DNA from: Lenisia limosa
Lineage: Eukaryota; Breviatea
Length of the DNA stretch: 35,578 nucleotides
Direction of reading: 5' to 3'
NCBI GenBank assembly: GCA_001655205.1
Contig: LPNZ01009195.1
Location: 1-35,578 of the forward strand
Every line of letters begins with the position of its first letter. Position 1 is the first letter of the stretch. Shown one piece after another: positions 11,509 to 21,596 of the stretch. The notes under the pieces are model-generated. The model did not search any database, was not told the DNA's origin, and worked only from the letters and a program-made list of their open reading frames with translations. Position numbers and translations under genes: made by a program.

Positions 11509-12442
11509 CCTCAGGAATGGCGATACAGTTGTTGTCTGAGGAGTCTGGAGTGAAGTTCCCTCCACAGGTTGAAAAATTGAACTGCACAAATGAGGGGTTT
11601 TAATACAAATTAATTACCATTCATAGAGAACACTTACCTCTTCATGAAAGAAATATTGAAGGGATTTTACAATTGATAAACAAAAGAAGACCAGACTCAC
11701 GTGAATTCTGTTCAGACAGACGTTCAAGGAAATGTATGAGGAATTCATGTGCATTCTCCATTCGATTCATGTTGGTGAATGAGGGACAGATTTCTACAAT
11801 TATGAAACAATCAAAACTGTGGATGACAAACTCTTTCGGTTGCCCATGATTCTGGCTGGGGAGACGCTGATATTACCCGTTTTGATTTCATTTTTCAGCT
11901 AAATTGAATAACAAAAGGAAATGTAACATTTCTTTACCTTCAATAACTCGCACTGAAGGCAGAAATCAATACTACCTTCATTGTGAGAAACAACAACACA
12001 AAATTCCCCGGTTCTTTTCACCTACAGATATGGGTGGCTGAAAGATAATTCTCAGGAATGACCATCATAAGTAACTGTAGCACAACGCTACCAAAGCAAG
12101 TATTGCCTGGAAAGTAAGCGGAGGCAGAGGAAGGAGAGAAACATTTTAAAAAGAAAAACAAAACAACTCTTAGCCAATACCACCCATACTACCAATCCTT
12201 TGGTAACTAAACAAAGTAATATCCTTATAATACTTAACTTAAAGGGTTTTAAATAACCAATTTCAAACACAAAAATCATATATACATATAATATGGTATC
12301 TTAACATCAAAACAGCAGCACATATACCAACTGTGTTTGTGTTGTATATCATAAACATCTACTTCTATACTACAACAGAATTTCCCATGATCAAACATTG
12401 ATTAATGAAAGACCATGACTCACCCAGACTATCCAACCTCAT
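11509..12442 (-). CDS. Ubiquitin-specific protease (USP/UCH C19 family), N-terminal catalytic part, partial or decaying
   Basis: Splicing by phase gives exons 12442-12424, 12106-12026, 11952-11938 (only 15 nt) and 11793-11701. The protein starts MRLDSLGNTCF, matching the USP Cys box (G-L-x-N-L-G-N-T-C), so the catalytic Cys is present. It continues with VVLQLL, then MNRMENAHEFLIHFLERL, which matches the DAHEFL-type motif of the family. USPs cleave ubiquitin from proteins. A further candidate exon, 11581-11509, is flanked by splice signals, but the frame carried into it meets a stop near its end. No His box is visible before or after the gap at 11451-11502. It may be an incomplete gene cut by the gap, or a pseudogene. 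Unusually, the Cys box falls at the extreme N-terminus; an upstream exon may exist. Confidence 0.6.
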
Positions 12443-12943
12443 TTGTCGCCATCCAACCTCGGAGGTGACGGAGCCATTATAATAAGGATGTTATCTTCTG
12501 AAATTGCTTGCTGGTAGAATTTTGCAGAGATGGGAGAGAGATGGATTTGTGGGATGCCTGTGTTTTTTTGTTTGTGGCTGTATGACTGTGGAAAAGCAAA
12601 AGAGGTAACAAGAGGAAAGGCAATATTTGAAGAAAAAAATATGAAGGGGGAAAAGTTGCATTTTCAATCGAATTTACAATTTACCCCATATTGTTTCGGA
12701 GACTTTCTGTTTCTAGGGTGAATATACCCCTAGATTATTGATGCATTAAAGTTCAATTCAATTCACTTGCCACTTGCTTGCCCTTGCTGCCCTTTACACT
12801 GCCTGAACTCTGACTGCCTCATCAGCCTCAGCCTATCAGCCTAACCATTGCCCTCCACAAGCTCCCTCACTCTCCACACCACAAAAACCACCAAACCAAA
12901 CCCCAGTGCAACTAAGCCCCAAGCCAAGCATATTCAACGCAAA
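12443..12943. promoter_or_regulatory. Divergent intergenic region between the protease fragment and the secreted-protein gene
   Basis: The stretch 12770-12935, just before the plus-strand ATG at 12944, is strikingly poor in G on the plus strand and made of CT- and CA-rich runs; it is a plausible transcribed leader. I see no TATA box in a convincing place. No coding sequence is supported. Confidence 0.4.
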
Positions 12944-15900
12944 ATGAAAATATCATCAGCTGTTATGATGTTGATGTCTTTACTACTATTTTTAGCAGTT
13001 TCAGCATTCAAGTAGGTGGTGTTCCTCGTTGCTTTTGCCTCCTCCACACTTTAAAAAAGAGAAATATTCTTCATCCATTTTTAGAATGTCGTCTTCAAAT
13101 GACTATGTTTTTGAAACCCTGACTGTTGAAAGTAAAGGGGACGTATACACTTCTTCTGGTTTCTTGGGATATTTCTTCTTCATCTTCCCGCAGCTGGAAT
13201 TGTTGCCAACTCCATTGAAGTCCAGACTATCAATAGCATCCCTACCTCGAAATTGACCGATTTGACCACAAATGANNNNNNNNNNNNNNNNNNNNNNNNN
13301 NNNNNNNNNNNNNNNNNNNNNNNNNNNNNNNNNNNNNNNNNNNNNNNNNNNNNNNNNNNNNNNNNNNNNNNNNNNNNNNNNNNNNNNNNNNNNNNNNNNN
13401 NNNNNNNNNNNNNNNNNNNNNNNNNNNNNNNNNNNNNNNNNNNNNNNNNNNNNNNNNNNNNNNNNNNNNTGACTTGATGAGATGGTAAGCCTATATCGAT
13501 ATAATGGTCTTTTTCTGCCAGTATTGTACAAGTAGTCTCTAAATATCTGATGTATGAGGTGTTTTCTTTGGCTTGACCACTCATGCAGGTGAATTCCGTG
13601 AAATCATGAAGGTGTCTATTTCTACCCAAAGCCCTGGAAAAGCCTTTATTATGGCTCAAATCTGTGCTAACGTATGGGGAGAGGGGCTCTGTGCTAACGT
13701 ATGGGGAGAGGGGCTCTGTGCTAACGTATGGGGAGAGGGTAAGTTGGAGCAAATGTGTTATTTTACCCATTTAGGTTGGGACCAGTGTTCGGCTCCAGTG
13801 TCGTTTTGCATCAGACCCCCAAGACATCTCAAGTTGGGGGTTAAGCTAAGCATATCTGGATTACATTGTGACCCAAAGGCGGTGACAATATTATTATTAT
13901 TTTATTTCAGAGCTTTACTAAGCTCTAGTGATAGTAGTATCATAGAGGTGATGTATATTTTCATTGTCGATACTTTTAGTTCACATTTATAGGTTACTCT
14001 AGGGCTTTTGAAAGCTCGGCAACCAGCACTAATGGTGTTTACTGCATCCCTCTCTTCACCACCCATGATTATCTCGATACATTCCATGAAGACAAAGTTT
14101 GTTTTTGTTAGTGCTTTCTCATTGCTATACATAATATCCTGATAATACATGATCGTATGAATCAGTTCGGCCTGAAAACACTTTTTTTGTGAAAGTACAA
14201 TTATCATTTATAATCAATTTCTTATCACTTATGACATAATGAAATTATTTTACCTCCACTTAGGTTCTCTGTAGCACTACTGGATCAGTTACTTTCGTCA
14301 GCTCTGTCGGTACCGACGCATATCCTGTTAAAAACTATCTGCACATTGGTAGGAGTACTCGCATAGTATCAGTTTGCTTTGCCTTTGCCTTGAAGTGGTC
14401 TGTACTAGAATCCTTAATCGTTTTAGTTGCGTTACAGGGCGAAACAGTGAGCATGAAAACTGGTACGACAGCCAGCTATTCCAAGCCATCTTCATCAAGC
14501 AGCCATGTAACATCATGTGACTGGGATATTTATCTCTAAAGAGGACCTCAAAGGTTTTTTATTAATAATATTGAGATATCATGTCACGATAATTGACCGA
14601 AAAGTCTCATATCCACTCATGGTAGTTGACAGACAAGTCTTGGGGCTACATAGACTGGGAATTTTTGGTGTGTAATATCATCTAATAACCTTTTGGGGAT
14701 GTAGAAATGAGAAATAGGTTGTCTTTCACCTACCAGCATTGATACCCGGATCCACCATATCGACATCCAACTATAGATTTGATGCTGTGACCTTTGGTGT
14801 GGCGGACGTGTGTCTTGTAACCGGCGGAAACTGGCTGTCTGTTGCCCATGGCGTTGATGGTGGGATGGGAGCGTTTGGCGTCAAAACATGGGACATTATT
14901 GTGTCTTTTGATTGAGAAGGATTTTATTGGATTTACAATGGAAAATTTTCTGTCTCTATATTAATCTCTCAGGCAATGTTCCCCTTGGAATGATTACATC
15001 ACAAGGTGCCACTAGCACGATTGCGCAGTTGTCAAGTGTTGCATTTACTTCACACAGTATGCGTCAACTTTCATGTTCCATGAAGTTATCCCAGAAAAGT
15101 AGAATTTTCTCTCTTCATTGACCTTCCCTAGCTGCAAGCACCTCTTCGAGTTCTCTTTACTATGATACTGGGTTAGCCTAACAGTGGAGTGGAGTGGGAG
15201 CTGTAGTAATCATGGATGATGAAGTTAATTAATATTCATTTTTAATACCATGATAAAATCATAGCTACATATGATAGATATGATACTATGTACATACATA
15301 TAGTTTCTATGATAAATATATAGCCATATGATAGAATATAGCAATGAGAAATATAAAATAAGGTTGTCTGGCCGAAGCCGTTCACACCATCACGCTTATA
15401 AGAGATATTGGATTATTATATTATAATATTTATTTACCCAATCATTTGCCTTACAACTCTGTGCACACAGCTTTCTGTGTGCCTCCCCAAATGATCATAT
15501 TTTGTACTACTATATGACATGTACATAATTATAATTATGTATGTGTAGGACACCACAGTAATACCATATCATCAACACCATCATTACTTATTACTACAAC
15601 TTAATATCATAGTTTGCTTCTTTTGGCGATATTTATACTCAAAAAGCAGAGTTATTCTCAGGGTATTTTGGATTTGAATGTTGTTTACTTCACTGAACAG
15701 TATCGCTGGAACGCAGTTTTTGCCCTCCCCTAACTCAGTGATTTCTATTCCAAGTCGAATTGTTGACGTTGCAAGAAGGTTTGTATGTTTTGAAACCAGC
15801 TATTCGCAAGAGTTTTTCTTATTTCCGAGTTTGATTTATGCATTTATAATTTTTTAGAATGTCTGTACAAGTCCAGCTTGAATCTCCTACCAGTCCCCTG

Positions 15901-16825
15901 TAGGCAATATTGATATGATCAACACATATGGCTATCGTTTTATGTGTATTCTTTTTCATCTTGCTTGATTATTGATTTATCCAGGTTACTGTACAATGAC
16001 ACGTTTACAACCTCTGCACCCACTGTGACTACTATCATGTGCACTACACAATACGACGTTTCATCAGAACATGGCACTTTCCAAGTCACTCTTGAGGTTG
16101 GTTGCTGATCTTTCAACAAGGATGGAACGCGTATTTGAGGAAAAGGAGTTACTGTCACTTTTTGTTATTGATTAGATGGACAGTGTTGCGCTCACAACAA
16201 TTGCTCAAACCACAGAAGCAGGTTCTTACGAAAGAGCATCTTCTGTCCAATGGTGGGATTTAAACAAGAACTTGATAGTAATCCATCGGAAACCTAAATC
16301 TTTGGATTTGGTTGAGTTAATAGTCTCAATGCAATTTGGCTGGAGATAAAATTCGATGTTCATCACTGAAATTGCTTAGTAGACTTGTGTTTTACAAATG
16401 ATAGGGTGACGGACCTACCAGCCGGTGATCACAAACTGGAGCTTTTCATCATTGGAGAGGTGGGAGGGGGTGGAATACCATCAAACAATTTACTACACTC
16501 TCTTGCCGAAGGAGAACATCTAAATGATATGATATATTGTTATCATATACTTTGTATATATACTATGATATAATATCATATATCTATATAAATATATTAT
16601 TTATACTACACTATACATATCATATAATTATTTGTATTAACCTGAATAGGTTCGGGTGCTAGACTCCCGTCTTCATTCTTACGGACAAATCTGGGATCAG
16701 TCCTGCACAGTCATGTCAATCCTTGTTTAAGTTTGGTTTTTATTTTATGTATTATTTTCACAGTCGCTGATGGAGGTAATGAAGCCAAAAACACACCCGC
16801 ATGTACCGTAGCACTCAGAGTGTGA
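12944..16825 (+). CDS. Secreted protein of unknown family, probable tandem beta-sandwich domains
   Basis: The ATG at 12944 opens a signal peptide (MKISSAVMM, a run of Leu, then AVSAFK). Phase-consistent exons: 12944-13011, 13085-13131, 13194-gap, gap-13484, 13589-13738, 13993-14096, 14264-14348, 14438-14506, 14737-14859, 14973-15056, 15132-15171, 15701-15778, 15985-16096, 16176-16252, 16405-16459, 16650-about 16727. The end is either a TAA at 16728-16730 or a final exon reaching 16825. The sequence alternates hydrophobic strands with Ser, Thr and Asn, has few charges, and has strings such as MKVSISTQSPGKAFIMAQI and VTDLPAGDHKLELFIIGE, which suggest two extracellular beta-sandwich units. I recognise no named family. 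The intron 15172-15700 holds a repeat copy; splitting there into two genes is possible, but the codon joins cleanly as Gly across it. Confidence 0.65.
13662..13742 (+). repeat. Coding minisatellite, 27 bp x 3, in the secreted-protein gene
   Basis: Three near-perfect 27-bp units encode the 9-residue unit CANVWGEGL in frame. The exon then ends at the GTAAGT donor at 13739, and the split codon joins to GYSRAFES in the next exon. Each unit also contains GTATGGGGAG, a possible alternative donor (13672, 13699, 13726). Confidence 0.85.
15343..15489 (+). repeat. Dispersed repeat fragment, 5' part (copy A), inside an intron
   Basis: Matches 34842-34978 closely. Shared strings include AATGAGAAATA, CACGCTTATAAGAGATATTG and ACCCAATCATTTGCCTTACA. 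It sits in the intron 15172-15700 of the secreted-protein gene. AT-rich ATATGATA-type sequence flanks it on the left. Confidence 0.85.
16525..16630. repeat. AT-rich palindromic intron tract with ATGATAT/ATATCAT motifs
   Basis: Within the intron 16460-16649. Alternating ATGATAT and ATATCAT strings can fold back on themselves. Similar tracts are at 8389-8423 in a midasin intron and at 21900-21962 in an intron of the EEP gene. Confidence 0.6.
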
Positions 16826-16891
16826 ATATCCACACCTCCTCACGCTACCCTAGTATCTCTTGTCTTTTGTAAATAACTAAACTACATTCAT

Positions 16892-16897
16892 AATAAA
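16892..16897 (+). terminator. Candidate polyadenylation signal of the secreted-protein gene
   Basis: AATAAA 67 nt after the 16825 stop (162 nt after the alternative stop at 16730) and 62 nt before the stop of the convergent gene at 16959. Confidence 0.45.
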
Positions 16898-16958
16898 ACC
16901 TGACAACATACAAGTACCTAAATAATACAACAATGCAGAGTAAGAGGATAACTCGCTT

Positions 16959-19900
16959 CTACTTGTGTGCCGGTGGAATGTCACCCGGTATGGGTGCTCC
17001 AACTGCAACTGCCTAAAATATGACACAGTATCGTCCACCCAACCTTTATAACTTTAAGAGCTGGTAGAACCGCTTCTAAATGGTTGACTTCTGTTTCCTT
17101 CATCAGATCAGATATGAAGGCCTGAAGGGTGAGATTTACCATCCAATTCAACATTATATATAACCAAACCTGGAATACTTTGAAGAACTCCTCATGTTCA
17201 GACACAACCTGTGACTGCCTTAACAAGTTAACGTTAAGGTCGTGCATGATTGCGCCCACTTTAATATGTGCTCTTCAAGATCTTGCAGTGTCTCAACTCC
17301 TGCATTTTGACAGACCTAAATCACATAAGAGCTGGAATTTTCAGTTCAACCTTCGCAGCAAGTGTCAGCTCTTCTTCCACTGCCTGTACCCAAGAAGTTG
17401 ATAATAGCATTGATTCACCTTTAGCAAGCCTAAAGCGGGGGTTAAGGCTTTGCATCATCCAACCTGTTCTCTTTTTCTGCTATGATAGCGTCCAATTTTT
17501 CGGCTGCTGATGAAAGTGTATCCGCCTGCAGACTGCCAAGCACCACTCTGGCAAACGTGGACAATTCACTAAAACGTCAAAACATAGTTTGACAAACCAA
17601 AGTTTGGAATTAGCGGTTGTCAAGGCAGGAATGGCACCGTCAACATTTCTGAAAAATTAAACCGAAAAACCTCAATGGCTACAAAACACCATAGTTCACC
17701 TTAGATCATAAAGGTTCAAAACATGCTTCACCACATTTTCACCTGGACAAGTTCCTGAAGAGGTTAAACAAGAACCAAGAAGAAAGGTTACAATGGACAC
17801 AACATCACCTCCATCGTTGTGAACTGTACATAGCGGCCTTGCTCTGTGAAGAGTACGGGACAGAATCATAGACAACTGGTCACTTGGTGTGTTGAGAGGA
17901 AGGGAAAGCGCATCACAAATACTGCCGTGTAGTTCCTACAGAATAAGTACAAACCATACAAACCGTGTAAGCTGCATGAGCCCTAGTTCCTGATTGCTGC
18001 AATTTCAGAATGGCTGGTTTCAGCTCAGCTGTGCATCCAACATTGAGAGTTGTTGTAGCTTCGGCAACAATCTAGATTTACTGATTAAACACATCTTGAA
18101 ACAAACCACTTCAAGTCTTGGAACTCTTCTTGCAATCACAACAGCGCGTGAAACCGAATCTCTCAGTCCGCCCACCGACCCAACTCCGAGGGTTCGTCCT
18201 TGAAATTATCACACTGAAAAAACTTACCAATGTCTGAAAGAACGGCTTTGCATTGAGGAGCAGTGAGGTCTGTTATTGGAAAGTCTGACGGTGGCAGGGC
18301 GGTTGATGGTGCAGGGTTCTTCAAAGCGTCTATTTCCCTAAAAGATCAATGCGAACTGAAAACTCACTGATGTGCAGAGCCAAGGTCCGATTTCAACTCA
18401 CGAAGCTGTCTACAGACGTGAAACGTAAACTCCAAACCTTTTTGTGTTATTCCACTCCTTCAGTGTTGGTTGGGCAGCGCTTTCTAGTCGAATTGTTTCC
18501 ATTTCTTCCTGTACCGTCAGATGAAGCCAAACCGATGGTAACAAACCCTCAATCTTGAAATAGTGTTATCCCTTGCTGAAATAGCGGAATTGTGAAGAGG
18601 ATTTCTGAGAGCCTTCACTTCATCATTAGAGAGAGCTCTACACATTTGTAAGGCAAAACAAAAAGAAAGAAAGATTAAGTTAATATCTCCAGCTCCCTCA
18701 AACTCAAGATCTGAAATGGTTGCCCTTGCATCTGCGAGGCTTTCAGTAAGACTCACCACTAAAGATACTGCATCAGCTGTTGCAAGACCCTTTGCCTCTG
18801 ACCTAAATGAATAAGTTGATCTCACAATAACCCTTCTACAAACTTGGAATCGGGTAACCGTGAAACAGACTTGAGCATATCTTCAGCCCTTTTAACACTT
18901 TGGATTCTCTGGGAAGGGTTAGAATTCGGTGGTCAAACCTTATCCGAGATGGAATCGAGCTTTTCTTGAAGGCGGTCAGCACGGGTTTGTTCTGTTCGAG
19001 CAAGGTTCTCATTTTGCTTTTTCTAAACAGTGAAAAATCTGTGAATAAATACAATTGCGGAAACCCTCTCACAGAAATAGCCAAGTCATTTATCTCCCTC
19101 TTGAGAGCTTGAATTTCAAGACTGCTACGCGCTTTAGCTGCATCAAGTCCAGCAATTGCATCCTAAAAGAAGGTAAACGCCATAATATATGGTATGTAAC
19201 AATCATAAATTCCTCCTACCTTTGCTTTAGTATCACTTTGTGTTTTTTGTTTTTCATTTACTTGTTCTTGTGCTTTGGCGGCGCTGAGCCGAGCCTCCAA
19301 ACTCTGGAGGTTATGTTGCATTCTAAAATGGTTAATTAGACTAGTGACGCTGAAAGTAACCTTTCATTTGATTCAGTAAGAGACGAACACATCCTGGACT
19401 TTCTTGAAAGCTCATCACAGAGGCATAATATTGCGCCAAAAAGAGCTGAATCCGAAGGTAGCGAAGAAGCTGCAATGTAAGACTTAAGGGGCCTCAAAGT
19501 CGCCAACCAGGAAGGGCACCTGGGAAGCCAGCAGCAGCAACAGCGTCGTAGGCCTCTGACCAGTTGGGAGTCTTCTTTTCAATTTGAAAATGCGATGAAT
19601 CCATTTGAAGGGGATCTGCAAAGAAAATAAAAAAACACTATCATTCAATATTAATGTATACATTCATCTACTGCACAAGATAAAATGTTAATAAATAACA
19701 AAAAGTAAACAAATAAAAAATCAATGAGCCATTTCCAAAAGCCTAAAGTGAATGTTAATAAATCCACCCATGTGAACATCAACCAATTAAATCCACCCGT
19801 CTGAACATCAACCAATTATTTATTAAAATTGTCAGTATTCTAATGAGCCCTCCCTCTCACTTTTTGGAATTACCTCAGTGTAACTGGAAACTAAATTGAT

Positions 19901-20855
19901 ATTTCCATTTTGAGACACATCAGGTATTGAAGGACTCACCAATTCAAGATTTGCAAGACCCCCTAAAAAAAAAAATGAGAGACCTTAAAACAGCACGGGC
20001 CACCATCTAGCAATCTCCCTGAAGAAGGCTCATGTGAAACCAGGTCGATAGCTGTATCATCTTGGTCTAAACGCATAATACTATTGACTTACTTACTTGA
20101 TTCAATGGGGATCGCATTTATCTCTGACAAAGACTCTTCTGAACAAGCTACATCAAGACTCTCCTCAACCTCCAGCAAGTGCCACGTCGAAGTATCACTC
20201 TCAGCTAAATGCGGTCAGAAACAAAACCGAGTCAACCATACCAATGCTCTCGGTTGGCTGTTGCTGAACTGCAGCCACTTCAAGTTGCTGATAATGGTCT
20301 TCGTGCTCATCAGATGGGAGGGAATCGGCCGCTGGTTCAAGAGGGCTTGTCAGCACTGCTTCCACGTTGCTTTGCTGTTCAACAGGTGCTTCTTCTAAGT
20401 TGTAACACTTCAATATTCCTACCAGCTTTCGCTCTTTCAATTTGGCCTGCAGGAAGAGGGGGAATGGATTGATCAGAAATAACCGACAAATTGGCAACAA
20501 AAGACTGCAGAGGAGATTGCTGACTCAACAGGGTTTCTGCTTCAGCTTTAGCTGTCCTAAAGCATGATTTCATGAAGGGCCTAGAATTGACCTGGGTCTA
20601 GGGCTAGGTGTGGAGGAGTTGTTGATCATTGGAGATGAGAGGAGAGGAGGGGGGGGGGGGATTATGATGCCAACATAAAATAAAAACAGACACTGACATA
20701 CTTAAAACGTTGGTTGAGAACCTCAAGCATTTCTTCAAATTCCTAAACCGCCAAAATTATTCCTGGTCCTAAAAGCTGCAAACCTGGTTATTAACAATTG
20801 CAGAAGATGAAGAGGGCAATGCACTTGCCATTATAGAACCGGGAGGCTCGTCCAT
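16959..20855 (-). CDS. Coiled-coil protein resembling the SSX2IP/ADIP (Msd1) centrosomal family
   Basis: The ATG at 20855 begins MDEPPGSIMASALPSSSS. The stop is at 16961-16959 after AVGAPIPGDIPPAHK. The N-terminal part is low-complexity and acidic. Around 19620-19390 it reads TPNWSEAYDAVAAAGFP, then DSALFGAILCLCDELSRKSR. This resembles the helix-LGFP-helix start of the ADIP domain, where a family member has an NQEL..LGFPS segment followed by a YELLQRYR-type helix. Long coiled coil follows, with LQSLEARLSAAKAQEQVNEK (19330-19260) and ARTEQTRADRLQEKLDSISD (about 18990-18930). In animals SSX2IP acts at centrosomes and basal bodies. Several introns are very short: 20743-20783 (41 nt), 20447-20483 (37 nt), 20205-20241 (37 nt). 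The C-terminal third, below about 18300, is helical but unrecognised; its exon borders are uncertain. The family call rests on pattern only. Confidence 0.5.
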
Positions 20856-21596
20856 TTAGGAAAAAACAAAGATTCTATCTCTCAGATTAAGATAAACTGG
20901 AATTTCTCCCTGATTAAATATGTATTTATTTATTATATCCGTGAAAGCACCAAAAAATTGCCAAAAAAACTGAAATAATCACAGGATTGTGATGATCGTC
21001 AGGATCTGCGTCGCCCGTTGCCCCCCTAAACACTCTCAGTCCAGACACCCAGACAGCCCAGATTCCCCAATCCCCAAGATTTCCCAGCTTTCCCAGGCTT
21101 TCCAGCAGAATACTTGTCTACTGTGTTTTTACTTCTTGTGGGATGGCGGGTCAATGATTGATATGATATGATGATATGATGATATGATGATATGATGATA
21201 TGATGATATGATGATATGATGATGATGATATGATGATATGATGATATGATGATATGATGATATGATGATATGATGATATGATGAGATGATGAGATAATGA
21301 GATGATGATATGATGATATGATGATATGATGATATGATGATATGATGATATGATGATATGATAATATGATGATATGGTGATATGATGATATGATGCATTT
21401 TGCTAAACTACCAAAGCGGTTTAGTGGAGGATTATATGTGTAAAGAATATACTAATATTTTAAAGGTTTGCTCCTGTCACCGCTAACATGAGTGAACTTA
21501 TTGATGCTTAGAACTAGCTGGATTGTTGTTTGCTTTGCGCTAAGGTATTGTTGTGCGTCTTCTTCTTATTAAGTGTAAATCATTGGGGCTCTTTTT
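20856..21596. promoter_or_regulatory. Divergent intergenic region with an 8-bp satellite
   Basis: Shared upstream region of the coiled-coil gene (minus) and the EEP hydrolase gene (plus). The middle third is the satellite at 21160-21395; 21000-21110 holds C-rich short repeats based on CCAGAC, CCCAGA and CCCAG. No gene is supported here. Confidence 0.5.
21160..21395. repeat. Microsatellite, unit GATATGAT, about 29 copies
   Basis: Near-perfect 8-bp tandem array with a few GATGAT, GAGATGAT and TGGTGATA variants. Because 8 is not a multiple of 3, every frame cycles through all phases. The long open frame on the minus strand (repeating His-His-Ile-Ile-Ile-Ser-Ser-Tyr) is an artefact of this. Confidence 0.97.

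Noticed and set aside
12530-12721. Small plus-strand open frame (MGERWICGMP...)
   Set aside because: It lies in the divergent intergenic region, with no splice support, family match or conservation to judge by.
13662-13742. CRISPR-like array (also considered for 10250-10345)
   Set aside because: Units are directly adjacent without spacers, and the genome is eukaryotic with spliced genes.
21129-21398. Long minus-strand open frame of His/Ile/Ser/Tyr repeats
   Set aside because: It is the translation of an 8-bp microsatellite, with no start context or domain, and it lies in an intergenic region.
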